The notes below the pieces were generated by a model. That model was not told where the DNA came from. It saw only the letters and a list, made by a program, of their open reading frames with translations, and ran no database searches. The position numbers and the translations under genes are program-made. DNA of 48,076 nt from an uncultured bacterium (lineage in GTDB: Bacteria > Bacillota > Clostridia > Lachnospirales > Lachnospiraceae): NCBI GenBank assembly GCA_947177425.1, contig CAMWUN010000025.1, forward strand, positions 1-48,076, in the 5' to 3' direction. Shown here piece after piece: positions 35,151 to 43,376 of this stretch (position 1 is its first letter; every line of letters starts with the position of its first letter).

Positions 35151-37403
35151 TTATCCTTCTTTGTCCTGTTTACTGTAAATCCCCTGTTTTTCTTCCAGCA
35201 TCCTGTCATATTCCTCGTCGGAAATCACATTGTATCCATAATCCACCGCCAGATTATTCCAGGCATATTCATTTTGTTTAAGCCGGTAAACCACACAGTC
35301 CTCCGATTCCATATAGACACTCATCTGTTCCGGGAACAATCTGGAATATGCCTCAATCCATGCCTCCAGCTTGGCCTCCAAAGCCCTTCTGTTTTCATAG
35401 ATATTATAATATTTCATGGAACCGTTTCTGGATATGCCCAGCATCTCCTTCGTCACCACAGTTTCCGCTTCCTCCCGTCTTATGGGCATATCATGATACT
35501 GCTGTCCCATGACTCTGGTGACATTATAGGGAATGGGCTTTTTTTCCAGGATAAAAAACACATTCTTTGTGGGGATTTCCAGATATCTGGTCTCATCGTA
35601 GCGTTCCATATTTGAAATGAATTCCCACAGTTCATAGTGGAATCCCAGCCCCCTTACCTGAGACAGTTCCTCTACCGGGGAGACTACCGTCCATGTATTT
35701 TTCTCATATTCCCCTGCTATTTTTACACAGGCTTTTGCCGCCGTGGAGGTTTCCAGATAGAAGTACGTCTGGAAAGGGATATTACCCAGCCCGTAGGTAA
35801 CATAAAAGCATAGCGCCGCTGCCGCAATCCCCAGACATTCTGCGATTCTTTTTCCCCACTTTCCAAAGTATGCCGCCAGACATTCCGCCGGAAGGGCAAA
35901 AAGCACAGGGCCAAAATAGCCTACAAACATACTGACCCTCTCCTCCTTCATCAACTGGGGAATCCCTAGTATCCAGTAGCCTATCAGCACCGTACAGAAA
36001 AGCAGTGTCAGCCATACCGCAAAGAACTGCTTATTCTTCCAGTCCTTCCAGCTTCTGCGCCTAAGCACAAAACAGGCTGCGGCAAAGCACATGCCAGCCC
36101 AGAATACATATCCCCAGAAAGCATACATCTTTTCCACCATCATGTCCAAAAACATGCGGGGCATACTTTTCTTTTCCATCTCTGCCCGGGCCTGGGCAGC
36201 AATATCCTCTTCTTCCTCCCCGCGTACCTCCTCAAGCTGTAGTTCTTCTTCCTTGTCCTGGCTGTTTTGTATGACGCCTAAAGCCCATGACATGGAGCCC
36301 TGCCAGTATTTTCCTTCCAGCTTCCCGGCCAGAAAAGGGAGCATACTGATGCAGGCTGTCAGAAGCAGACACCGCAGCAGAGGCAGTATCAGTTTTTCCC
36401 TCCATATCTTCCCAAGATAAACAAGGCCCAGACTGCCGCAGAGGGCAACTGCAAAAATTGCTGTAAAGAAATGGGTGGACATAATCAGGGATGCGGCAAG
36501 CGCAAAATACACACCGTCCTCTTTCTTCTTATCCTCAAGGAACCTCCCCAGATATAAAAGACAGATGAACAAAAAAGGCATGGCACATTCCTGGGGCAGG
36601 GTAAAAGCCATCCGGTAGGCAAAATGATTGCCTGCGAAATCCGTCACCCCGTATATCACAAGATAAATCAACACCGCCGCTTTTGTACTCCCGATACGGC
36701 GCAGGAAATAGACGGCGGAAGCCGCTGTAAGTATACAGTTGACAGCCCCGAAATACCGGAAAATATAGTTCATATGAAGCCCTGTGAGAAGATGCAGGGC
36801 AGAGAGCATATTGTGCATGCCGAAGGGATAAATACCGTCATAGAAAATATCCCCCATCTCCATATAGTTAATCCATTCATGATGGACATACATATCGGAA
36901 GTCATATAAGCATAGCTGCCCAGAAAAGGCATGAGCCTTCTTTCCATCAGTATCAGAAAAGCGGCAAGGCACAGCACAAAATACACGGCTTTTCCAAAGG
37001 TAATCTCCCGTAACGATTCCTTTACCCCGTCCTTCAAGTTTTGCCAGCGCTTTCTCATCCAGTTCTTTACAAAGATTTCCGTCCGGTACTGGCCGCCCCC
37101 CAGGAGAGCCAGCACCCGGAAACCCCGCATGATTTTTTCCCTGTACTTTACCTTCTTAACCAGCCCGTATACAATCAGTGTGAGAATAAGCCCTGCTGCC
37201 AGTGTAAATCTGTTATATATATGAAGAAGGCCCAGACCGTACACCAGACTGATGCACACGGTATAACTTACCATGACTGCCTTCCATAAACTGTCCGCTG
37301 TCTGCCCCTTTCCAATGGGCAGTCGTAAAATCTTAACCGGCGCCAGCACCAGCAGCACAACATAAAAAACAAGAAAATATATGATACTGCCTATGTCCTG
37401 CAT
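35151..37403 (-). CDS. Large multi-pass membrane protein, GT-C-like, of the exopolysaccharide operon
   Basis: The product of 750 residues has roughly 12-14 predicted membrane helices. An acidic segment SDMYVHHEWINYM lies after an early helix, followed by YPFGMHNMLSALHLL, a layout like the catalytic loop of GT-C enzymes. A long, strongly acidic cytoplasmic-type loop (about residues 395-430, rich in Glu) and a soluble C-terminal region of about 190 residues are further features. I do not recognise a named family. AAAGGAGGAGGAG precedes the ATG and the gene follows the pelE-like gene by 13 bases. It could add a lipid-linked sugar outside the membrane or help polymer assembly. Confidence 0.7.
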   Translation of the reverse strand: MQDIGSIIYFLVFYVVLLVLAPVKILRLPIGKGQTADSLWKAVMVSYTVCISLVYGLGLLHIYNRFTLAAGLILTLIVYGLVKKVKYREKIMRGFRVLALLGGGQYRTEIFVKNWMRKRWQNLKDGVKESLREITFGKAVYFVLCLAAFLILMERRLMPFLGSYAYMTSDMYVHHEWINYMEMGDIFYDGIYPFGMHNMLSALHLLTGLHMNYIFRYFGAVNCILTAASAVYFLRRIGSTKAAVLIYLVIYGVTDFAGNHFAYRMAFTLPQECAMPFLFICLLYLGRFLEDKKKEDGVYFALAASLIMSTHFFTAIFAVALCGSLGLVYLGKIWREKLILPLLRCLLLTACISMLPFLAGKLEGKYWQGSMSWALGVIQNSQDKEEELQLEEVRGEEEEDIAAQARAEMEKKSMPRMFLDMMVEKMYAFWGYVFWAGMCFAAACFVLRRRSWKDWKNKQFFAVWLTLLFCTVLIGYWILGIPQLMKEERVSMFVGYFGPVLFALPAECLAAYFGKWGKRIAECLGIAAAALCFYVTYGLGNIPFQTYFYLETSTAAKACVKIAGEYEKNTWTVVSPVEELSQVRGLGFHYELWEFISNMERYDETRYLEIPTKNVFFILEKKPIPYNVTRVMGQQYHDMPIRREEAETVVTKEMLGISRNGSMKYYNIYENRRALEAKLEAWIEAYSRLFPEQMSVYMESEDCVVYRLKQNEYAWNNLAVDYGYNVISDEEYDRMLEEKQGIYSKQDKEG

Positions 37404-37416
37404 TGCTCCTCCTCCT

Positions 37417-38325
37417 TTATTTTTTCAGCCAGAACCGTATAATATCAAGACCTTTTCTGGAAAGGGCTATCCCTGAGTCTGCCAGTTCTTTCAGGCATTT
37501 GTAAAAGTCTTCTTCTTTCCCAAGATAATATTTGATGTACAGAATATTCATATATGGCTGTTCGTCGTCGGGCCACTTCTCCAACGACATTTCCGCCCAC
37601 TTTTCCGCCTCCGCGCTTTTTCCTTCTTTGCACAGCGCCTTTACCATCATTGCCGCATGCTCGCTGGTAACTGCCCTGGGATGATACCCCATCAGGTTTT
37701 CCACCAGTCCCGTGTAAATGTAAAGATAAGTCAGCTCCTCCACACCGAACAGCGCGCCGCTGCCTAAAATACGCATTACCACATCGATATACTCTTCATT
37801 GATCTCCCGGTTTGACCTGTCCTTGTCATAGGCAGCCTGAAGCTGGTTCACCTCCGCAGTGAATTTGCCGAATATATCCGTCAGTGCAGAAGCCGCATAG
37901 TGGGCCGTCTCCGGGTCCTCGTTTTCCACTGCCTTGCGGATCAAGCTGAGTCTGTCGCTTACGTCCGTCTTAAGCAGGTTAATCATGGCTTCCCTTCTGT
38001 CTCTGGTGGTGGAAACCGTAAGCACCTCCTCCAAAGGGAGCATTTTCATTTCCGTCTCTTTATCCACCGCCTGCTCAAACTGCTTTTTGGTCTTATCCAT
38101 ACTTAAGTTCATATAATCCACTTCTTTTTCCGAAATAAACAAATCCTGAAGATAACTGAAAAAATAGCAGCAAAGAGCCGTGACGGGGCAACAGACTATG
38201 ACAAATCCCCTGATAAACACGTAATTTCTTTTTGTCTTCCGGTACATAATAATCATATAGGCCAGGGCAGTCAGAAAATTAACTGCCAGTACAAGATAAA
38301 TCGCCACATTCCCGTTATAGTTCAT
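37417..38325 (-). CDS. pelE: PelE-like TPR membrane protein
   Basis: The product of 302 residues has two N-terminal membrane helices (about 5-27 and 38-60). An extramembrane helical domain with tetratricopeptide-like repeats follows, clearest in the last 90 residues (AMMVKALCKEGKSAEAEKWAEMSLEKWPDD). This is the architecture of PelE, which in Pel systems binds PelD in the membrane complex. The gene follows the PelD-like gene and overlaps it by 11 bases, as pelE does in known loci. The ATG at 38325 has AAGGTGG nine bases upstream; a frame from 38409 inside the PelD-like gene is less likely. Sequence-level proof of homology needs a profile search, so the name rests on architecture and position. 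Confidence 0.6.
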   Translation of the reverse strand: MNYNGNVAIYLVLAVNFLTALAYMIIMYRKTKRNYVFIRGFVIVCCPVTALCCYFFSYLQDLFISEKEVDYMNLSMDKTKKQFEQAVDKETEMKMLPLEEVLTVSTTRDRREAMINLLKTDVSDRLSLIRKAVENEDPETAHYAASALTDIFGKFTAEVNQLQAAYDKDRSNREINEEYIDVVMRILGSGALFGVEELTYLYIYTGLVENLMGYHPRAVTSEHAAMMVKALCKEGKSAEAEKWAEMSLEKWPDDEQPYMNILYIKYYLGKEEDFYKCLKELADSGIALSRKGLDIIRFWLKK

Positions 38326-40474
38326 CCAGCATAACCACCTTATTCGTAAATCCTTCCCTTGCAAGTTTCCGTACCACAAATTCCGCATCATCATAATTAG
38401 TATGGGCAAGTATGTAAATGAAGGAATCTCCTTCCTTCATATAGCCGATTCTGTCGCTGTCCCTAAGCAGCGCGCCAAATTCCCCGTTGAGCTGGACAAG
38501 GCTCCGCCCCTGTGCCTGTACCTGAATCAGGGTGTACTCTGCCTCTTCCCTTGTTTTTCCCTCCAGATGCTCTAATACTCTGCGTTCAAAAGCTTCTGGC
38601 AGCATAATATTGGTTTCCTCGTAATATTCCTGGTTACGTCCCACCTTTTCATACTGGTAGCCCTTTTCCAGACTGGAGGTAATCAGCTTAACAAGTACCA
38701 GGAACAGGTTTTTCTTGTACAAATTCAGTTCTTCAAATTCAATGTTCCAGAGCATAACAATATATACCAGCTTATTACCCGAAAAAATCGGGGCTGCCAT
38801 ACGGGGCAGTTCCCCTCCAATACTGTGGTTCATGAACACATCCCCTGCTAAAAGGGCCGTTTCCATCTCCTGGTATTCCCTAAGCAGGATAGTCTTCTGG
38901 CTCCCGGTTTCCCTGGTAGTGGCGCCCACAAAGTGGAAGTAGTCATCGGTTCCCGAATAGTAAATGGAAACATCCTTCACCCCCATAATCCTGCTGACCA
39001 CCCGCAGGGCCGCCGTCATAATCTTGTCCACTTCCAGTACATCCAGTTCCGAAACCACATTATAAATCTTGCCAATACTGTCACCATAATTGATCAGCCT
39101 GTCCTCAAAGGTGCGCTTAATCTCCACATTGGTCTTATTAATGTCAATGATTCTTATGTACTCTTCCTCCAGCTCACGGAGCTGTTCTATCCGCTCTTTC
39201 AGCCTGAGACGGTTATTTAAGAAGGAATAGGCTATTCCAATTGCAACTACAAAATAGAACAAAAACTGCATAACGAAGTCATACTGGGATAAAATCTGGC
39301 TTAACATGCCGCCCTCATTAAGTCTCAGCCAGAGATTGCCTCCGGCTGACAGAAGCACAGCCAGAATACTTTCCCCCACGCCGCGGGTAACGGCAATCAG
39401 TATAATATACAAAAGCAGGAAATCCACGCCCGAAAAAGCCTGTACTTCTTCCCTGATAAAATACTGTGCGGCAAAGGCTGCGGCAAACAGCACTACATTT
39501 TCCACGATATGCAGAATCTTTGTAAGTCCCTGCCGTACCTGGTTCTTAACCGCCTGCTGCCTTTCCAGCTTCTGCTGCTGCTGTCTTTTCTTCCTGACTT
39601 CATCAATTTTCCTGTAATTCTTGCTTAAAAAAACTTCAACCCGCTCTAGCCCGGTCTTAATATCAATCTTGGGATAGTATCCGAAATCCCTGATAAAGTC
39701 TATACCGGGATCTTCATCTGTATCTGAAATCCGCAGTTTCCCTGCCGGACTGGCCTTGCCGTCGGGATACATATGCCTGATGCATGCCCGGAAGCTGTCG
39801 CCGTCCATCTTCTCCCTTCCCTTTACCGCATAACAGCCATAGGCCCTGTCCTTTATTTCCTCCCTGCCTACCCGGTAAATGGCTTCCGCCAGATCCGATA
39901 CATAAAGGGGCGCCGTCTGGACGGAAGGAAGCAGAAAGTCGTTTCCTCCTTTTGCCAGAAAACACTGTTCTGACAATAAATCCAAAGTATCTTCCACGCA
40001 TCTGGAACTGCCGTACACATAAGGAAGGCGGAGGGCCGCCACGAAAAACCCCGGCTCCGCATAAGTCTCGCATATCCGCTCGCCGTTCCGCACCAGCCTG
40101 CCCCTGCTCCCCTTCTCCTTCGCCGCATCCATACAGGACAGATAGCAGACTCTCGGCACCTGATACGCTTTCGCCCAGCTTAACACATTAACCAGAGCGC
40201 TGTTAAAGGCTGACGCACAGTCCTCATCCCCCCACTGGTAGTTCTCGTCCCAGGCTCCCGTAAATATCACGTAATCCGGCATGATTCCCTGTATGACATA
40301 CTTCACATCCGCCGAGGATGCCTGAAAGGAAAAAGAAATATGTTTCGGCAGACCGCTTCTTTTATCTGCTGTTTTTTTCCCTGTTAAAACATATACATCG
40401 CATTTTTCCCTATGAAGCCTGGCTATCAGATTTCCAGTCACCAGCCCATAACTTCCCACAATCAGTACTTTCAA
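38315..40474 (-). CDS. pelD: PelD-like c-di-GMP receptor fused to a degenerate SDR domain
   Basis: The product of 719 residues begins with an SDR/epimerase-like Rossmann domain (1-285; KVLIVGSYGLVTG) in which the YxxxK pair is replaced by Val128 and Glu132. A basic coiled linker (about 290-318) and about four membrane helices (320-420) come next, then a coiled coil (422-450), a GAF-like domain (about 465-605) and a degenerate GGDEF domain (about 640-719). The GGDEF signature is EGDSF (681-685), so it should not synthesise c-di-GMP. The inhibitory-site motif RxxD is present as Arg671-Asp672-Ser673-Asp674. This is the PelD layout, which binds c-di-GMP to switch on Pel polymerisation. The start is TTG with AAAGGA seven bases upstream. 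Confidence 0.75.
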   Translation of the reverse strand: MKVLIVGSYGLVTGNLIARLHREKCDVYVLTGKKTADKRSGLPKHISFSFQASSADVKYVIQGIMPDYVIFTGAWDENYQWGDEDCASAFNSALVNVLSWAKAYQVPRVCYLSCMDAAKEKGSRGRLVRNGERICETYAEPGFFVAALRLPYVYGSSRCVEDTLDLLSEQCFLAKGGNDFLLPSVQTAPLYVSDLAEAIYRVGREEIKDRAYGCYAVKGREKMDGDSFRACIRHMYPDGKASPAGKLRISDTDEDPGIDFIRDFGYYPKIDIKTGLERVEVFLSKNYRKIDEVRKKRQQQQKLERQQAVKNQVRQGLTKILHIVENVVLFAAAFAAQYFIREEVQAFSGVDFLLLYIILIAVTRGVGESILAVLLSAGGNLWLRLNEGGMLSQILSQYDFVMQFLFYFVVAIGIAYSFLNNRLRLKERIEQLRELEEEYIRIIDINKTNVEIKRTFEDRLINYGDSIGKIYNVVSELDVLEVDKIMTAALRVVSRIMGVKDVSIYYSGTDDYFHFVGATTRETGSQKTILLREYQEMETALLAGDVFMNHSIGGELPRMAAPIFSGNKLVYIVMLWNIEFEELNLYKKNLFLVLVKLITSSLEKGYQYEKVGRNQEYYEETNIMLPEAFERRVLEHLEGKTREEAEYTLIQVQAQGRSLVQLNGEFGALLRDSDRIGYMKEGDSFIYILAHTNYDDAEFVVRKLAREGFTNKVVMLDEL

Positions 40475-40494
40475 AGTTTTTTCCTTTCTTTTAC

Positions 40495-41964
40495 TTATTT
40501 AAAAGAATAAACCACGACTTTTTTCTGTTCTTCTTTTTTCTCCTTTGCCACACGTCTCTTCACCTGGATGCCTGCCACATTCCCACGACAGAAAATGTGT
40601 TCGTCCAGATGCATCAGTTTATACCGGATGCGGAAAAAAATAAAGCTGAAGCTTATAAAAGCGCCAAAGACAACCCCACAGCCGGCAAAAACCGGGGCAA
40701 GTCTGACAGAGACAAGGCTTCCGGCCCCAGTCCCTGCCATAAAGAGAAAGCCGCCAAATGCCGCGCCCCCTGCATCGTCCAGATAATACTGAAAAATCAT
40801 CATACTCTGTACCAGATACAGAATCATGTATCCTACTGACATGACCGGATACATCATAAGGATTCTTCCGGTAATGCCCAGATTTGCGGCAAATGCAAGA
40901 ATCCCGACGAATACACAAATGTTGATAATCATCTGCACCTGTATGATGTACAAAAGTTCCCTGCGCAGCACTTCTGTCATCCGTTCCCTGGCCTGCAGAA
41001 TATCCTTGCCCGAAGCCCCGATAATGGATTCGCAGTATGCCTTATAGGCCGTGTGGAATTTCGTCTCGGCATTGATGACAAAAATAACCAGCACCGAAAT
41101 ATTGCTCAGCATTGCCAGATACGTCACCACATCATAAACCGGGGCGGACCGGAACACCCTGGCCACCACCACCTGATAGGGGGAAAGAAACCAGAACACA
41201 AAATTATGGCTGTACAGCCCCAGCGTATAGAACATGTTGGCGGTAAATAAAAGACGGAATTTCTTAAAATATTTCAGCACATTCCTGCTGCTGTTGTCAT
41301 GATTCCTGAAATTCCGCCTCAGCCTCGACAAAAGCAGCATGGCAATCAGGTTAAAACTCACTGCAAGGCCGTCCAGTATCCCGCTTGTCACAGGAAAATC
41401 CAGCCAGTATACCACCGCCCATGCAAACAGAATCCCTATTGCCAGCCCAAACAAAAAGCTGTAAGTAATCCTCCGGTATTCCTTAAGCAGGGTAATGAAA
41501 GTCATACAGTAAAAGGTAAACACCAGCCCCGAATAAAACAGGTAGGTAACGAAAACATAATCCAGCGGAAGATTCCCGGTAAAATACATGGCCAGTCCAA
41601 AAGGGACGCCTGTCAGCACCGTCAGGCCAGCCAGTATCATATTTCCCATATCCATGGCCGGGAGAATACTGTCATAGTCCTCCATATAAATCCTGTCCGC
41701 CGTGTACCTGGACAAAACAATATTTATGGGAGAAGATATAATCAGTGCAAAAATAAATACATAAAGAATCGTAGACGAGAGCACTTCTCTTTCGTACAGG
41801 GAAATCTCTATATAAGGCAGCAGAAAGTACATGAGATTCAGGGCGGCAATCACCATGATGGTAGGCCCTATGGTCACAATGGTCGCGTAAAGCCCTGCAA
41901 ATACCGAACTGATGATTCCTTCTTTATTGAATAACTTCTTTAACTCGAACCCGATGCCAGCCAT
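40495..41964 (-). CDS. pelG: PelG, Pel polysaccharide membrane transporter
   Basis: The product of 489 residues starts with the PelG hallmark MAGIGFELKKLF and has about 12 predicted membrane helices, the MOP/Wzx-like flippase fold. PelG carries the growing polymer across the cytoplasmic membrane with PelD and PelE and receives it from the synthase PelF. The ATG has GGAGG about ten bases upstream and overlaps pelF by 25 bases, so the pair is coupled. The length agrees with known PelG proteins of about 450-500 residues. The C-terminal tail is basic (KRRVAKEKKEEQKK). It is the strongest single marker of the Pel system in this window. Confidence 0.88.
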   Translation of the reverse strand: MAGIGFELKKLFNKEGIISSVFAGLYATIVTIGPTIMVIAALNLMYFLLPYIEISLYEREVLSSTILYVFIFALIISSPINIVLSRYTADRIYMEDYDSILPAMDMGNMILAGLTVLTGVPFGLAMYFTGNLPLDYVFVTYLFYSGLVFTFYCMTFITLLKEYRRITYSFLFGLAIGILFAWAVVYWLDFPVTSGILDGLAVSFNLIAMLLLSRLRRNFRNHDNSSRNVLKYFKKFRLLFTANMFYTLGLYSHNFVFWFLSPYQVVVARVFRSAPVYDVVTYLAMLSNISVLVIFVINAETKFHTAYKAYCESIIGASGKDILQARERMTEVLRRELLYIIQVQMIINICVFVGILAFAANLGITGRILMMYPVMSVGYMILYLVQSMMIFQYYLDDAGGAAFGGFLFMAGTGAGSLVSVRLAPVFAGCGVVFGAFISFSFIFFRIRYKLMHLDEHIFCRGNVAGIQVKRRVAKEKKEEQKKVVVYSFK

Positions 41965-43376
41965 TCCTGCAGATCCTCCCCCACCCAGTAATTATACATT
42001 TTCCTATATTTGCGCACGACCTCTTCGTTCTGGTAAAATTCTGCCACCCGTGCTTTCCCTGCCTGCCCCATCTGTTCACGCATCTTTTCATTTCTGGCAA
42101 GAATTACCATTGCTTCCGCCGCCTTGTCCACATTCATGGTGGGAATAACCAGGCCGCTGCGCCCATAGTAGTCATTCTCCGACCCGTAAAGCAGTTCCTT
42201 ACAGCCTCCCACATCCGTTGCAATGCAGGGCTTGCCCGCCGCCATGGCCTCCAGCAGGCATAAAGGCTGTCCCTCTGAAATGCTGGTCAGTATGACCATG
42301 TCCATCTTTCCCAGATATTCCTTCACCTGAATCCTTCCGGTGAAAATCACATCGGGTATCTGGAAGTTTGCAACCAAATCCAGACATTCCTGATAATATT
42401 TTTCATTTTCCTCGGTAGGCCCCATAAGATAAAGACGAAGAGAGGGCACCTGCTGTTTCGCCAGACGGTAGGCGTTAATCATGGTCTTTACGTCCTTGAT
42501 GGGCACAATGCGCAATACCGCCCCGATATTCATCATGCTATCGCTTCTGTCCGAGGGCAGGTTTTCCATATCCTTTGCAAACACACCGTTGGATATAACT
42601 CTGGTCTTCTCCGGCGGACAGCCAATTTCCATCTGTATCTCCCTTGCGGTCTGGAACAGGGAAATTACCTGGTCAGCCGCGTCATAGATACACTGTGACA
42701 GGGTATAAAAGTATCTTATCCAGAGATTTTTATAGACACCCTGGGTCCAGTCCGCCTTGATGATTTCCTCTTCCCTTTCTCTGGTATAGATTCCATGCTC
42801 TGTAAGAATCAACGGTTTATCATACATATATTTAGCTTTACAGGCGGTAATCCCTGCATAACCTGTGGAAATGGCATGATAGCAGTCCGCTTCTTCCACA
42901 GACGTCATCAATACCCGGAACAGCGGAAGGTAAAGGGAGCGGAGACTCCACAGGAAATCCGTAAATACGCAGTTTGGATACCGTTCTATATAAAGCTGTC
43001 TGGTTAAATCCAGAAAATCCAGGCTCATCAGCAAATCGTTGGCGGAATACTCTGTACTGTCAAAAAATGAAAACAACTGTTTCCACCTGACATTTTCCCC
43101 AAACAGCAGAGAGCGCAGGCTTTCCTTTTCATCTTCCGAAATCTTCACCTTCTTTTTCTTATAAACATACTCATTCTCCGTCAGATAAGTTTCCCTGATT
43201 TCACATATATTAGAAGGAAGTTCATACTTGAATTTGCCGCCGTCTTCCCTTGCAGGCACCAGTGTGTATATGACAAAGTTCTTTTCAGGAAGAGCCTTGA
43301 TCAGCATCTGCATCCATCCTGAGACGCCTCCCGCCACATACGGGTAACTCCCCTCCGCAAACATTGCGATTTTCAT
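41940..43376 (-). CDS. pelF: PelF, GT4 family glycosyltransferase of the Pel system
   Basis: The product of 478 residues starts KIAMFAEGSYPYVAGGVSGW, the hallmark N-terminus of PelF. A GT-B fold follows, with the donor-binding E-x7-E motif in SISEGQPLCLLEAMAAGKP. PelF is the cytoplasmic polymerase that in characterised systems uses a UDP-N-acetylhexosamine. The ATG directly abuts the stop of the DUF2194-like gene, with GGAGGTG seven bases upstream, so translation is coupled. The gene order here is DUF2194-like, pelF, pelG, pelD, pelE. Actual polymer identity cannot be read from the sequence. Confidence 0.88.
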   Translation of the reverse strand: MKIAMFAEGSYPYVAGGVSGWMQMLIKALPEKNFVIYTLVPAREDGGKFKYELPSNICEIRETYLTENEYVYKKKKVKISEDEKESLRSLLFGENVRWKQLFSFFDSTEYSANDLLMSLDFLDLTRQLYIERYPNCVFTDFLWSLRSLYLPLFRVLMTSVEEADCYHAISTGYAGITACKAKYMYDKPLILTEHGIYTREREEEIIKADWTQGVYKNLWIRYFYTLSQCIYDAADQVISLFQTAREIQMEIGCPPEKTRVISNGVFAKDMENLPSDRSDSMMNIGAVLRIVPIKDVKTMINAYRLAKQQVPSLRLYLMGPTEENEKYYQECLDLVANFQIPDVIFTGRIQVKEYLGKMDMVILTSISEGQPLCLLEAMAAGKPCIATDVGGCKELLYGSENDYYGRSGLVIPTMNVDKAAEAMVILARNEKMREQMGQAGKARVAEFYQNEEVVRKYRKMYNYWVGEDLQEWLASGSS

